A DNA stretch of 5,238 bases from Pseudobdellovibrionaceae bacterium (GTDB taxonomy: Bacteria > Bdellovibrionota > Bdellovibrionia > Bdellovibrionales > JAMPXM01), in the NCBI GenBank assembly GCA_022843085.1, contig JALHOI010000118.1:3230-8467 (forward strand), in the 5' to 3' direction. Position 1 is the stretch's first letter. The number at the start of each line of letters is the position of its first letter. The translations under genes and the position numbers were made by a program. The notes under the pieces were generated by a model, which ran no database searches, had not been told where the DNA came from, and saw nothing but the letters and a program-made list of their open reading frames with translations. Shown piece after piece: positions 1 through 4,918 of this stretch.

Positions 1-1115
1 TTTCCGCTGAACGTCTTGAACTCCATGGTCGGTTCTTGGCCAACCTGTTTTAACACCTGCACTGTGATTAGCGAGTCGTCTTTCGGGGCCATAGCTCCGA
101 CAGCAGATACTTTGCCCTCGCTCTTACCGCGATTCAGATCCGTGCGAAGCAGATACGGTGATGAGTGACCGAGAACGGTTTTAAAGACAAACGTCGTTCG
201 CTTCGAATCCGCACTTTGATACGTGTAGAAGAAGGTCGGCTTGTCGTTCGAGCTTTCTGTCGAGTTTTCAGTTGAACAGCGGCGCAAGCTTCCATCTGTC
301 GGCAGCGAGTCAGATTTCGATGGCAACGGATTCGAAGCAAAAAGTCGCCCGACGAAGCGTCTGGTAAATTCTGAGGTGCGAGCCGTCTCTCCACGAAGTG
401 TCTCAAGACCCTCACGCCGGTTATTCATGTAAAAAAGCTCGTGCGCAATGAGAACTGCTTTCGAGAAGAAGTCTAATTCGGCCCAGGCGCTTCTCACGAT
501 CGAAAGCTTCGTTGACGTGTCTGAAAAATACGCGATCTGTTCAATCGCGCAACCCGCGGGCACTTCGTAGTGACCGAAGTCATTTGAAAGCGGAAGACTG
601 TCAACAAAGTGAACTTCCTCGAAGGCGTCTGTCGCATGGTTTTTAAAAGGTCGGCCCTCCATAATGGGCTGAATCAAGTGTTCGGCTAAAGCCTTGGTGT
701 AGTCAGGAAGCGCAATGGTCTCGGGATTCCAGAAGTGATTGGCGATGCGAACGGCAACAAGCGTGATCGCGTCGGCGGCTGTAGTCGGTGCCGCGACCAA
801 CTTCATTCCCTGCTTTCGCGCTTCAAAAAGATCAAGCACTTCAAGTTTGCCATTGCACCGTAGGCCCGCGCCCCCGCCGCCGTTGATGGTGCCGGCAACC
901 CGAGGCGCCTGCGGTGTCAAAGAAGGCGGCATCGAGCCGCTATTGGGCCCTACGCTTTTCGAACAAGCCGCAAGGCCCACGACAAGAGCGCTGAGACCCG
1001 TGCGTAGAAGCGAACTGAGAACCAAATGTCGGCCACCAAAACACCCGGGCTTAATCATGCCTTTATGGCTTGCAAGTCTTCCGCCCGCAAAAACAGCTGA
1101 AGAAATCGGTTTCAC
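1..1115 (-). CDS. Secreted lipoprotein with HE-motif domain, Bdellovibrio-type family, function unknown (3' end outside window)
   Basis: The frame is open from GTG 1113-1115 to the left edge, so the C-terminus is missing. Numbering from the internal ATG at 1056-1058, a hydrophobic segment (residues 12-31) ends in the lipobox LAAC with Cys32, so the product should be lipidated after export. Next come a Pro-rich linker, a Gly-rich stretch (59-65), Cys68, LDLFEA (75-80), Cys170, and AVLIAHELFY (201-210) followed by Arg-rich helices. This order (C, LLDLYEA-like, then HEALY-like) is one I recall from secreted Bdellovibrio paralogues of unknown role. GTG 1115 is preferred because it overlaps the upstream stop by 4 bases (GTGA), like the other junctions of this operon, and has AAAGG (1122-1126) 6 nt upstream. 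ATG 1058 would give a more normal signal-peptide length but has AAGG only 1 nt away. The reading frame is sure, the start is uncertain and the function is unknown. Confidence 0.85.
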   Translation of the reverse strand, partial: MKPISSAVFAGGRLASHKGMIKPGCFGGRHLVLSSLLRTGLSALVVGLAACSKSVGPNSGSMPPSLTPQAPRVAGTINGGGGAGLRCNGKLEVLDLFEARKQGMKLVAAPTTAADAITLVAVRIANHFWNPETIALPDYTKALAEHLIQPIMEGRPFKNHATDAFEEVHFVDSLPLSNDFGHYEVPAGCAIEQIAYFSDTSTKLSIVRSAWAELDFFSKAVLIAHELFYMNNRREGLETLRGETARTSEFTRRFVGRLFASNPLPSKSDSLPTDGSLRRCSTENSTESSNDKPTFFYTYQSADSKRTTFVFKTVLGHSSPYLLRTDLNRGKSEGKVSAVGAMAPKDDSLITVQVLKQVGQEPTMEFKTFSG

Positions 1116-1480
1116 TTTTGACCTTTGCCTTTGCCAGATTCAGGCTGGTGCATAAGTTCGCCTTTCGCGATCCAGTTTCTGAAATAACTGGTACCAGGTT
1201 CAAAGAGAACATACCGAGCCCTGAGACTTCGGGGCTCGAGGTAGGGCCGCTCTTCGGCATACCTTTTCATTGCCTGTTCGATGACCGCCGTACAATCAGC
1301 AAAGCTTTCCACCGGTATGTGAAACTGAGTCAGATATTTTTCTGCTAAAGGTAAGAGACGAACATAAACAAGAGCCTGACATGACTTCTGTTGAAGACGT
1401 TCATCGAGGGCACTCGCAGACCGTGCGAAAGTCGCTAGGGCAGCCACAAGCAACATCGATATCAATATTAACTTTTTCAT
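1112..1480 (-). CDS. Small secreted protein of unknown function (122 aa)
   Basis: The 122-aa product begins with a clear Sec signal peptide: MKKLILISMLLVAALATFARSASA, with cleavage expected after Ala24 (ASA). The mature part is about 98 aa and contains two cysteines (Cys34 and Cys63) that could form a disulfide in the periplasm. It ends in a Gly/Lys-rich tail. The start is supported by an AGGA a few bases upstream of ATG and by the ATGA overlap with the stop of the upstream gene. Its own TGA overlaps the probable GTG start of the downstream lipoprotein. It therefore sits inside a chain of coupled exported proteins and probably works in the envelope or outside the cell. I do not recognise the family, and no catalytic motif is visible. 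Confidence 0.85.
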   Translation of the reverse strand: MKKLILISMLLVAALATFARSASALDERLQQKSCQALVYVRLLPLAEKYLTQFHIPVESFADCTAVIEQAMKRYAEERPYLEPRSLRARYVLFEPGTSYFRNWIAKGELMHQPESGKGKGQK

Positions 1481-2229
1481 TTGTTCCTCAACTCGATGTT
1501 GTCGGCTCCGAAAATCTGAATGAAATCCTTCTCGCGCAGTCCGCTATTCCCGGTTGCGAATCGGTAGCAGGTGAACAGCGGAATTTCCTGCGAACGCCCA
1601 ACGTGCGTGATCGGGCTGGGGCGTTCGTGAGGTGCAAGCTCTCGAAACATTCCGAACGGCTGTTCGGTAAACGTTGCGGGATGAACTTTCACGAATTTTG
1701 GGGTCGAGAACGGCTCGCGAAACGGAATCGTCTCTTTTTGCGGTTGAAACAAAAACTGCCGATTCTTGTCATCTCGTTCGAGACCTGAAGCGTTGATCGT
1801 GACGATGCAGTAGCTAAGATCCTCGTCGGATTCGCCCATCGGCATCGACAACTCGCGCCGCTTTGAGACAAGATCGAGGTCGTCTCTCACCTTGTCATTC
1901 AGCCGCGAGTAGAAATCTGTCGCTCGAACCACGTCGCCGTCCATGATGGTCAAAGTCAGCAGCACGTCTCGACGGCTACCTCCCGATTGTTCAATATCAC
2001 TTCGCAACTTTTCGACGTCAGATTCTGATTTCAAGGACTCGAACGGAATTCGGAGCGGCTTTTTAAAGACCGCCACGCTCTGCATCGAGCCGCCGAACAT
2101 CTTGTCTCGCACCACCACTTTTTTCTGGGCTTGGTTCTGGTCTTGATTCTGATCTTGGTTCTGAGCCGCCGATACCGCGCCACTCAAAAGAACAAGTGAT
2201 GACAACAGAAGTTTGAATTGGTTTTTCAC
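1477..2229 (-). CDS. Secreted protein of unknown function with Q/N/D-rich linker (250 aa, GTG start)
   Basis: The GTG at 2227-2229 is chosen over an ATG 54 bases upstream for three reasons. It has a perfect AGGAGG (2236-2241) 6 nt away, it makes a GTGA overlap with the preceding stop, and it begins directly with a Sec signal peptide (KNQFKLLLSSLVLLSGAVSA, cleavage near residue 21-22). A low-complexity linker of alternating Gln, Asn and Asp (residues 23-35) follows, then a globular region to residue 250. Two cysteines lie in the mature part (SYCIVT and FTCYRF) and may pair. Pro-rich segments between them suggest an extracytoplasmic beta-rich fold, which is inference. The stop overlaps the ATG of the next gene. 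I do not recognise the family. Export is well supported; function is unknown. Confidence 0.86.
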   Translation of the reverse strand: MKNQFKLLLSSLVLLSGAVSAAQNQDQNQDQNQAQKKVVVRDKMFGGSMQSVAVFKKPLRIPFESLKSESDVEKLRSDIEQSGGSRRDVLLTLTIMDGDVVRATDFYSRLNDKVRDDLDLVSKRRELSMPMGESDEDLSYCIVTINASGLERDDKNRQFLFQPQKETIPFREPFSTPKFVKVHPATFTEQPFGMFRELAPHERPSPITHVGRSQEIPLFTCYRFATGNSGLREKDFIQIFGADNIELRNK

Positions 2230-2456
2230 TTCGCCCCTCCTGTGAGACGGAAATAAGTCTTTAGCGTTTCGCCCGGAGAACACGAGCCACCTTCGCCAAA
2301 GCCACCGGTCGTGATGATCAGGGTCGGAAACTGCGTGAGATCAAATTCGACCTTTGTGATTTTCTTGTCGGACTTGACGGGCTTCCAGGGACGCATGACT
2401 AAATAGCGATGCTCGGTATTAACACTTCCCAACCATATATCGCTCGCCTTCTGACC
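2226..2456 (-). pseudogene. 3' half of the amber-interrupted small secreted protein gene
   Basis: This stretch continues the frame of the 2457-2696 reading frame after its TAG (2457-2459), giving 76 more residues to a TGA at 2226-2228. Residues such as VEFDLTQFPTLIITTGGFGEGGSCSPGETLKTYFRL look like a genuine beta-rich C-terminus. The Cys here would pair naturally with the Cys in the first half (RVCESS). No independent start is convincing: the first usable codon is a TTG at 2430-2432 without a Shine-Dalgarno. The stop still makes the 4-base GTGA overlap with the next gene, as expected of an original operon member. The likeliest reading is a single gene of about 156 codons broken by one nonsense base. 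A sequencing error or stop readthrough are the alternatives. Confidence 0.65.
2236..2241 (-). promoter_or_regulatory. Consensus Shine-Dalgarno AGGAGG deciding the GTG start at 2229
   Basis: On the minus strand AGGAGG lies 6 nt before GTG 2227-2229. It is the strongest ribosome site in the window and sits inside the last codons of the interrupted upstream gene. It could therefore keep the 250-aa protein translated even though ribosomes on the upstream frame now stop at the amber codon. Confidence 0.75.
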
Positions 2457-2696
2457 CTAGATCATCGTTGCGACCGAAGCCTGAGTTCCCTTAAAGTTAA
2501 TCAGCATGCGGTCGCGACCCAAGGTAAACGCGTCGCGCGCGGGACGTCCGCTTGATTCACAGACCCGGGCCAAGGCTTGCCACGTGCCCTGGAGGCGCGC
2601 CTCGGTAAGCTGCGCGTCTGAAACGCCACCCACGTCCGTCGCGCCAGCCTGAAGCGCCAAAAGCGCCATTAAAACAAATCCAGTTACATTCTTCAT
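2457..2696 (-). CDS. Small secreted lipocalin-like protein, 5' part ending at an in-frame amber codon (79 aa)
   Basis: The first gene of the minus-strand operon starts at ATG 2694-2696, with GAGAGGAAG just upstream. That ribosome site lies in a hairpin. The product opens with a Sec signal peptide, MKNVTGFVLMALLALQAGA, with cleavage expected after Ala19. The mature part has LQGTW (residues 35-39) and Cys46, resembling the start of small lipocalin-like periplasmic proteins, a similarity judged by eye only. Translation stops at TAG 2457-2459, yet the same frame continues for 76 sensible residues to 2226. The 79-aa product is probably a truncated, perhaps non-functional, protein. A further upstream ATG (2736-2738) is rejected because it has no ribosome site and would put 14 charged residues before the signal peptide. 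Confidence 0.65.
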   Translation of the reverse strand: MKNVTGFVLMALLALQAGATDVGGVSDAQLTEARLQGTWQALARVCESSGRPARDAFTLGRDRMLINFKGTQASVATMI

Positions 2697-2700
2697 AAGT

Positions 2701-2729
2701 CTTCCTCTCGTTTGGGTTCGAGAGGGAAG
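2701..2729 (-). promoter_or_regulatory. Hairpin sequestering the operon's first Shine-Dalgarno
   Basis: In the minus-strand mRNA the 5' arm CTTCCCTCTCG (2729 down to 2719) pairs with CGAGAGGAAG (2710 down to 2701). This gives ten base pairs with one bulged C, of which 7 are uninterrupted, around an 8-nt loop. The 3' arm is itself the Shine-Dalgarno of the ATG at 2696, 4 nt away. When folded it should block initiation, so this may be an RNA-thermometer-like or ligand/protein-controlled switch. The pairing is seen in the sequence; a regulatory role is inference. Confidence 0.5.
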
Positions 2730-2770
2730 GTAACGCACCGAGTAGGATTCTTCGAGATTTTCCTTATAAA

Positions 2771-2793
2771 TTAGTCTATCATTGATAGAGTAA
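2771..2793. promoter_or_regulatory. tetO1-like palindromic operator in the divergent promoter region
   Basis: The core 2775-2789 is a perfect inverted repeat, TCTATCA-T-TGATAGA. With one mismatched pair (G2774/G2790) it extends to 23 bp. Positions 2773-2791 differ from the Tn10 tetO1 operator, as I remember it, at only one of 19 bases. It lies 75 nt upstream of the minus-strand operon's first ATG and 38 nt upstream of the plus-strand regulator, within the AT-rich block where both promoters should be. TTGATA (2782-2787) in its right arm could be a -35 box for the regulator, with TGTAAA (2807-2812) as a poor, over-spaced -10. The binder is unknown: the adjacent regulator or an unlinked TetR-family protein. 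Confidence 0.6.
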
Positions 2794-2831
2794 AAGTAAC
2801 TTAAGATGTAAATATCTGAAAGTATTGAAAA

Positions 2832-3638
2832 ATGAAGATCTGGAATTTCACTGTTTACCGCGAGTACTTGCTTGAAAAGCTTGGGGCCGACGGCTCAAGA
2901 ACAGGCCTTCGCAAGCAACTGGCCGCGGCCATCCCTGTTCACACCACGTTTATCTCGCAAGTTCTAAAAGGTCGCGCCGAGCTCTCTCTCGAACAGGCTG
3001 AAGCCGTAAATAGCTTTCTTGAACATACCGACGATGAGGGCGAGTACTTTATTTTGCTTCTGCTGAAAGCACGCTCAGAGAATGTGAAACTCAAAGCGCG
3101 ATTTGATCGAAAGATCAAAGCGATGCGAGATGAGCGACTCAACATTCAGGCGCGGCTTGATGTGCAAAGTGAAATATCGCTGAAAGATCGCGAACGGTTT
3201 TATTCGAGTCACATTTACGGAGCTGTCCATGTCGCGACCGGGATCGCAACGTTTAAGACCGTCGATGCGTTGGCCGACGCGACCAAAACTCCGCGCGGGC
3301 GCATGCGAGACATCATCGACTTCTTACTTCGCCTCGGCATTCTGAAAGAAGCCGACGGAGAACTTTCGCCGGGCCCTGCACACATTCATCTTTCAAATGA
3401 GTCCGAGCTGATTTTACGCCACCACACGAACTGGCGAATGCATGCGATCAACAACCTTCAGTTTCTTGATCGAGACGATTTGCACTACTCGGCTGCGCTC
3501 ACCCTCACCCGCGAAGACGCATTCAGGGTTAAAGAATCCATCCTTCAGAATTTAAAAGCTAACGTTGAAATCATCTCGAAATCCAAAGAAGAAATCGCCT
3601 ACGTCATGAACCTCGATTTCTACAAAATGCTGGGGTGA
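2832..3638 (+). CDS. TIGR02147/DUF4423-family transcriptional regulator with XRE-type HTH
   Basis: This 268-aa protein has the complete layout of the TIGR02147 family. An N-terminal YREYLLEKL helix and a Cro/XRE-type helix-turn-helix (about 25-66, including HTTFISQVLKGRAELSLEQAEAVNSF) are followed by a charged helix (about 80-125), a winged-helix-like middle (about 140-172, ending LLRLGILKEADGE), and the family's C-terminal signatures: RHHTNWRMHAI (196-206), DDLHYSAALTLTREDAF (215-231) and SKEEIAYVMNLDFYKML (251-267). It is presumed to be a cytoplasmic DNA-binding regulator; its effector is unknown. It is transcribed divergently from the secreted-protein operon across a palindrome, a typical arrangement for a regulator of itself and its neighbours. 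Upstream of ATG 2832 there is only a weak GAAAG ribosome site. The 3' end recurs at 4729-4795, within a decayed paralogue. The family call is by motif recognition and is firm. Confidence 0.88.
   Translation: MKIWNFTVYREYLLEKLGADGSRTGLRKQLAAAIPVHTTFISQVLKGRAELSLEQAEAVNSFLEHTDDEGEYFILLLLKARSENVKLKARFDRKIKAMRDERLNIQARLDVQSEISLKDRERFYSSHIYGAVHVATGIATFKTVDALADATKTPRGRMRDIIDFLLRLGILKEADGELSPGPAHIHLSNESELILRHHTNWRMHAINNLQFLDRDDLHYSAALTLTREDAFRVKESILQNLKANVEIISKSKEEIAYVMNLDFYKMLG
3572..3638 (+). repeat. 67-bp direct repeat, copy 1 (3' end of intact regulator)
   Basis: The last 67 bases of the regulator gene, including its TGA, recur at 4729-4795 with a single G/T difference. The match stops abruptly after the stop codon (CC here, GG in the other copy). 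On the 5' side the second copy lacks the preceding 31 bases and then becomes much more divergent. Confidence 0.9.
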
Positions 3639-3666
3639 CCAGCGGCCACATCTTCTAATCCAGCAA

Positions 3667-4485
3667 TCAAGAGCTCTTCGACGAACTCGACTTTGGCTTT
3701 TCATCAATCCGGTTGATCAAAAGTTTCGCTGCAGACGCCACGCTCGACTTCTCTTTCGACAATCGAACCAAATCCGACCTGACAGGATTCAGGACGGAAA
3801 CAATTTTTTTATAGGATTGGAGGTCGCTTTTCGCATTTTCGTGGGTAAAGTATTTTTCCAAGTATCCAACCAATCGTTTGAAAGTCTTCGCATCCTGCGC
3901 ACTTGAAACTAAAAGCAAGCAGACCAGGTCAAAGAGTTGGTAGAAGCCTGGATCGCTTAAAGCATCCGAATCCTCAATCGAATTCCACAGATCCCGATCT
4001 GCTGAAGAAGCCGTTTTCGCACTTCGACCTATCAAGGCTCCAAGTCGATACTTGAGATCCGCCAATGACGACCCGTCATACAAATTCAGCTTTTTGATTT
4101 CGATCCTTCCTAAGGCTTTTTCAACTAAGCTCGGCAACGATTTTGCATCGCGCTTCTGCTGCTGAATCAGTTCTTGGTCCTCCATTTCCTCGTCGAAACC
4201 TTCTTTGAAAATTTCGATCATCGCCTGCCGATCACCTAACTTTTGACTCTCCTTTGCAAACATCCAAGGTCCGATGTCGTTAAACTCAAAAAGCTTCTCG
4301 CCATCGGCATTGTAGACCAGCCAAGTCTTCGTTCCGCCGTCGTACTCAGCAATCAATTTTCCGCTACTATCAAAATGACGATAGAGTGCGGGTTTTGTTT
4401 GATGCTCGTAGACCAGTATTGAATCAACTCGAACTTGGGTGATCCCGTTCACAACCTGTGTGACCATTCTCTTTGCTGACGACAT
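3667..4485 (-). CDS. Hypothetical protein of unknown function (272 aa)
   Basis: The ATG 4483-4485 is preceded by AAAAAGG 7 nt upstream, a good ribosome site. There is no signal peptide, so the product is probably cytoplasmic. Residues about 34-68 contain two short beta-rich units (YRHFDSSGKLIAEYDG and WLVYNADGEKLFEF) reminiscent of DxxGKxxxxY repeats. An acidic/glutamine segment follows (about 95-111), then an alpha-helical region (about 115-262) and a Lys/Ser-rich tail. No catalytic motif is visible and I do not recognise the family. The gene converges on the TIGR02147 regulator with 28 bases between their stops and no clear terminator. It is bracketed by two 67-bp direct repeats, and by eye it is richer in A+T than its left neighbours, so it may have arrived by recombination (inference). 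Confidence 0.75.
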   Translation of the reverse strand: MSSAKRMVTQVVNGITQVRVDSILVYEHQTKPALYRHFDSSGKLIAEYDGGTKTWLVYNADGEKLFEFNDIGPWMFAKESQKLGDRQAMIEIFKEGFDEEMEDQELIQQQKRDAKSLPSLVEKALGRIEIKKLNLYDGSSLADLKYRLGALIGRSAKTASSADRDLWNSIEDSDALSDPGFYQLFDLVCLLLVSSAQDAKTFKRLVGYLEKYFTHENAKSDLQSYKKIVSVLNPVRSDLVRLSKEKSSVASAAKLLINRIDEKPKSSSSKSS

Positions 4486-4559
4486 CGGTAAACCTTTTTT
4501 CCAAATGATTTTTTAGACTCGCCACCCAACGCTAAGGCAGGTCGCTAAAACAATCTAGT

Positions 4560-4795
4560 CTGTCATCCAAACCAGTTTGTTTAACTAGACGCTGCATCTG
4601 GCGATCAACTAAGGTTGAAACGCGCTTGTTCCATAGTTTTAAGCTACAATTCCTTGTTCGCGATGATTTGCATGACTTTGCCGCACTCACTCTCAGCCAC
4701 GAAGACGCATTTCAAGTGAAAGAATCCACATCTCGAAATCCAAAGAAGAAATCGCCTACGTCATGAACCTCGATTTCTACAAAATTCTGGGGTGA
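4560..4795 (+). pseudogene. Decayed 3' end of a second TIGR02147-family regulator
   Basis: Only the C-terminal part of the family can be read. The frame from 4560 gives LSSKPVCLTRRCIWRS, comparable with LSNESELILRHHTNWRM in the intact neighbour. From 4644 it gives LQFLVRDDLHDFAALTLSHEDAFQVKES, matching LQFLDRDDLHYSAALTLTREDAFRVKES. At 4728 a 31-base deletion relative to the intact gene shifts the frame, after which the family C-terminus (SKEEIAYVMNLDFYKILG) continues in another frame to TGA 4793-4795. No HTH-encoding part or start is present. Segment 4644-4728 matches the neighbour at about 65 of 85 bases and 4729-4795 at 66 of 67, so the relic is a mosaic. Homology before about 4640 is weak, and the left boundary is approximate. 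Confidence 0.85.
4729..4795 (+). repeat. 67-bp direct repeat, copy 2 (end of the pseudogene)
   Basis: This copy matches 3572-3638 at 66 of 67 bases and ends exactly at the stop codon. With copy 1 it flanks the 1,090-base segment 3639-4728, which carries the unknown minus-strand gene and the diverged part of the relic. Confidence 0.9.
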
Positions 4796-4875
4796 GGTGC
4801 CCTTTTGCTCCACCGTTGCGGGTACGTCCTGGCACCGCGCATTTAACTCCTACCCGCCTCACGCCAGCTAGCGCT

Positions 4876-4908
4876 GAATTTGCGCGGAATTTGCACGGAA
4901 ATTGCACG
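4876..4908 (+). repeat. 11-bp tandem repeat upstream of the partial HTH gene
   Basis: Three adjoining 11-base units are present, GAATTTGCGCG, GAATTTGCACG and GAAATTGCACG. Each differs from the next by one base. A degenerate fourth unit (GAAAATTCAAA, 4909-4919) runs into the start codon at 4919. The period is close to one helical turn, so the units present the same face of DNA and could be regulator binding sites. The array also contains the only weak ribosome site (ACGGA) for the downstream gene. Confidence 0.75.
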
Positions 4909-4918
4909 GAAAATTCAA

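Larger units (their letters stand above)
4486..4918. other. Gene-free stretch between the unknown gene and the HTH gene
   Basis: This 433-base stretch holds no intact gene. From left to right it contains the leader of the minus-strand gene (4486-4559, no convincing promoter), the decayed 3' end of a second TIGR02147-type gene (about 4560-4795), about 80 bases with nothing recognisable, and an 11-bp tandem repeat directly before the next gene. Short open frames here, such as 4792-4995 plus and 4761-5027 minus, look accidental. Confidence 0.6.

Noticed and set aside
1..1115. Zinc metalloprotease reading of the HE motif in the lipoprotein
   Set aside because: The motif reads HELFY: the second His of HExxH is replaced by Tyr, so the classical zinc site is missing.
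739..1155. Open frame of 138 codons on the plus strand
   Set aside because: It is antisense to the lipoprotein gene, Pro/Arg/Ala-rich with no domain or ribosome site. The opposite strand has a lipobox, family motifs and operon overlaps.
1381..1788. Open frame of 135 codons on the plus strand
   Set aside because: It is antisense to two genes with signal peptides, good ribosome sites and an ATGA junction. It has no supporting features of its own.
2230..2283. ATG start at 2283 for the 250-aa secreted protein
   Set aside because: It would add 18 charged residues before the signal peptide. GTG 2229 has AGGAGG at ideal spacing and the operon's 4-base overlap.
2226..2432. Independent gene starting at TTG 2432
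   Set aside because: There is no ribosome site, it lacks a signal peptide, and the frame is continuous with the upstream secreted protein apart from one TAG.
3669..3678. Palindrome AAGAGCTCTT at the end of the unknown gene as a terminator
   Set aside because: It has no loop, so it cannot form a stable hairpin, and no T-run follows on either strand.
4531..4549. Repeated CGCTAA 13 bases apart upstream of the unknown gene
   Set aside because: Six-base repeats at this spacing are common by chance, and no promoter is visible to anchor them.
4796..4836. Inverted repeat GGTGCC/GGCACC as a terminator after the pseudogene
   Set aside because: The arms are only 6 bp around a 29-nt loop with no following T-run; this is likely chance.
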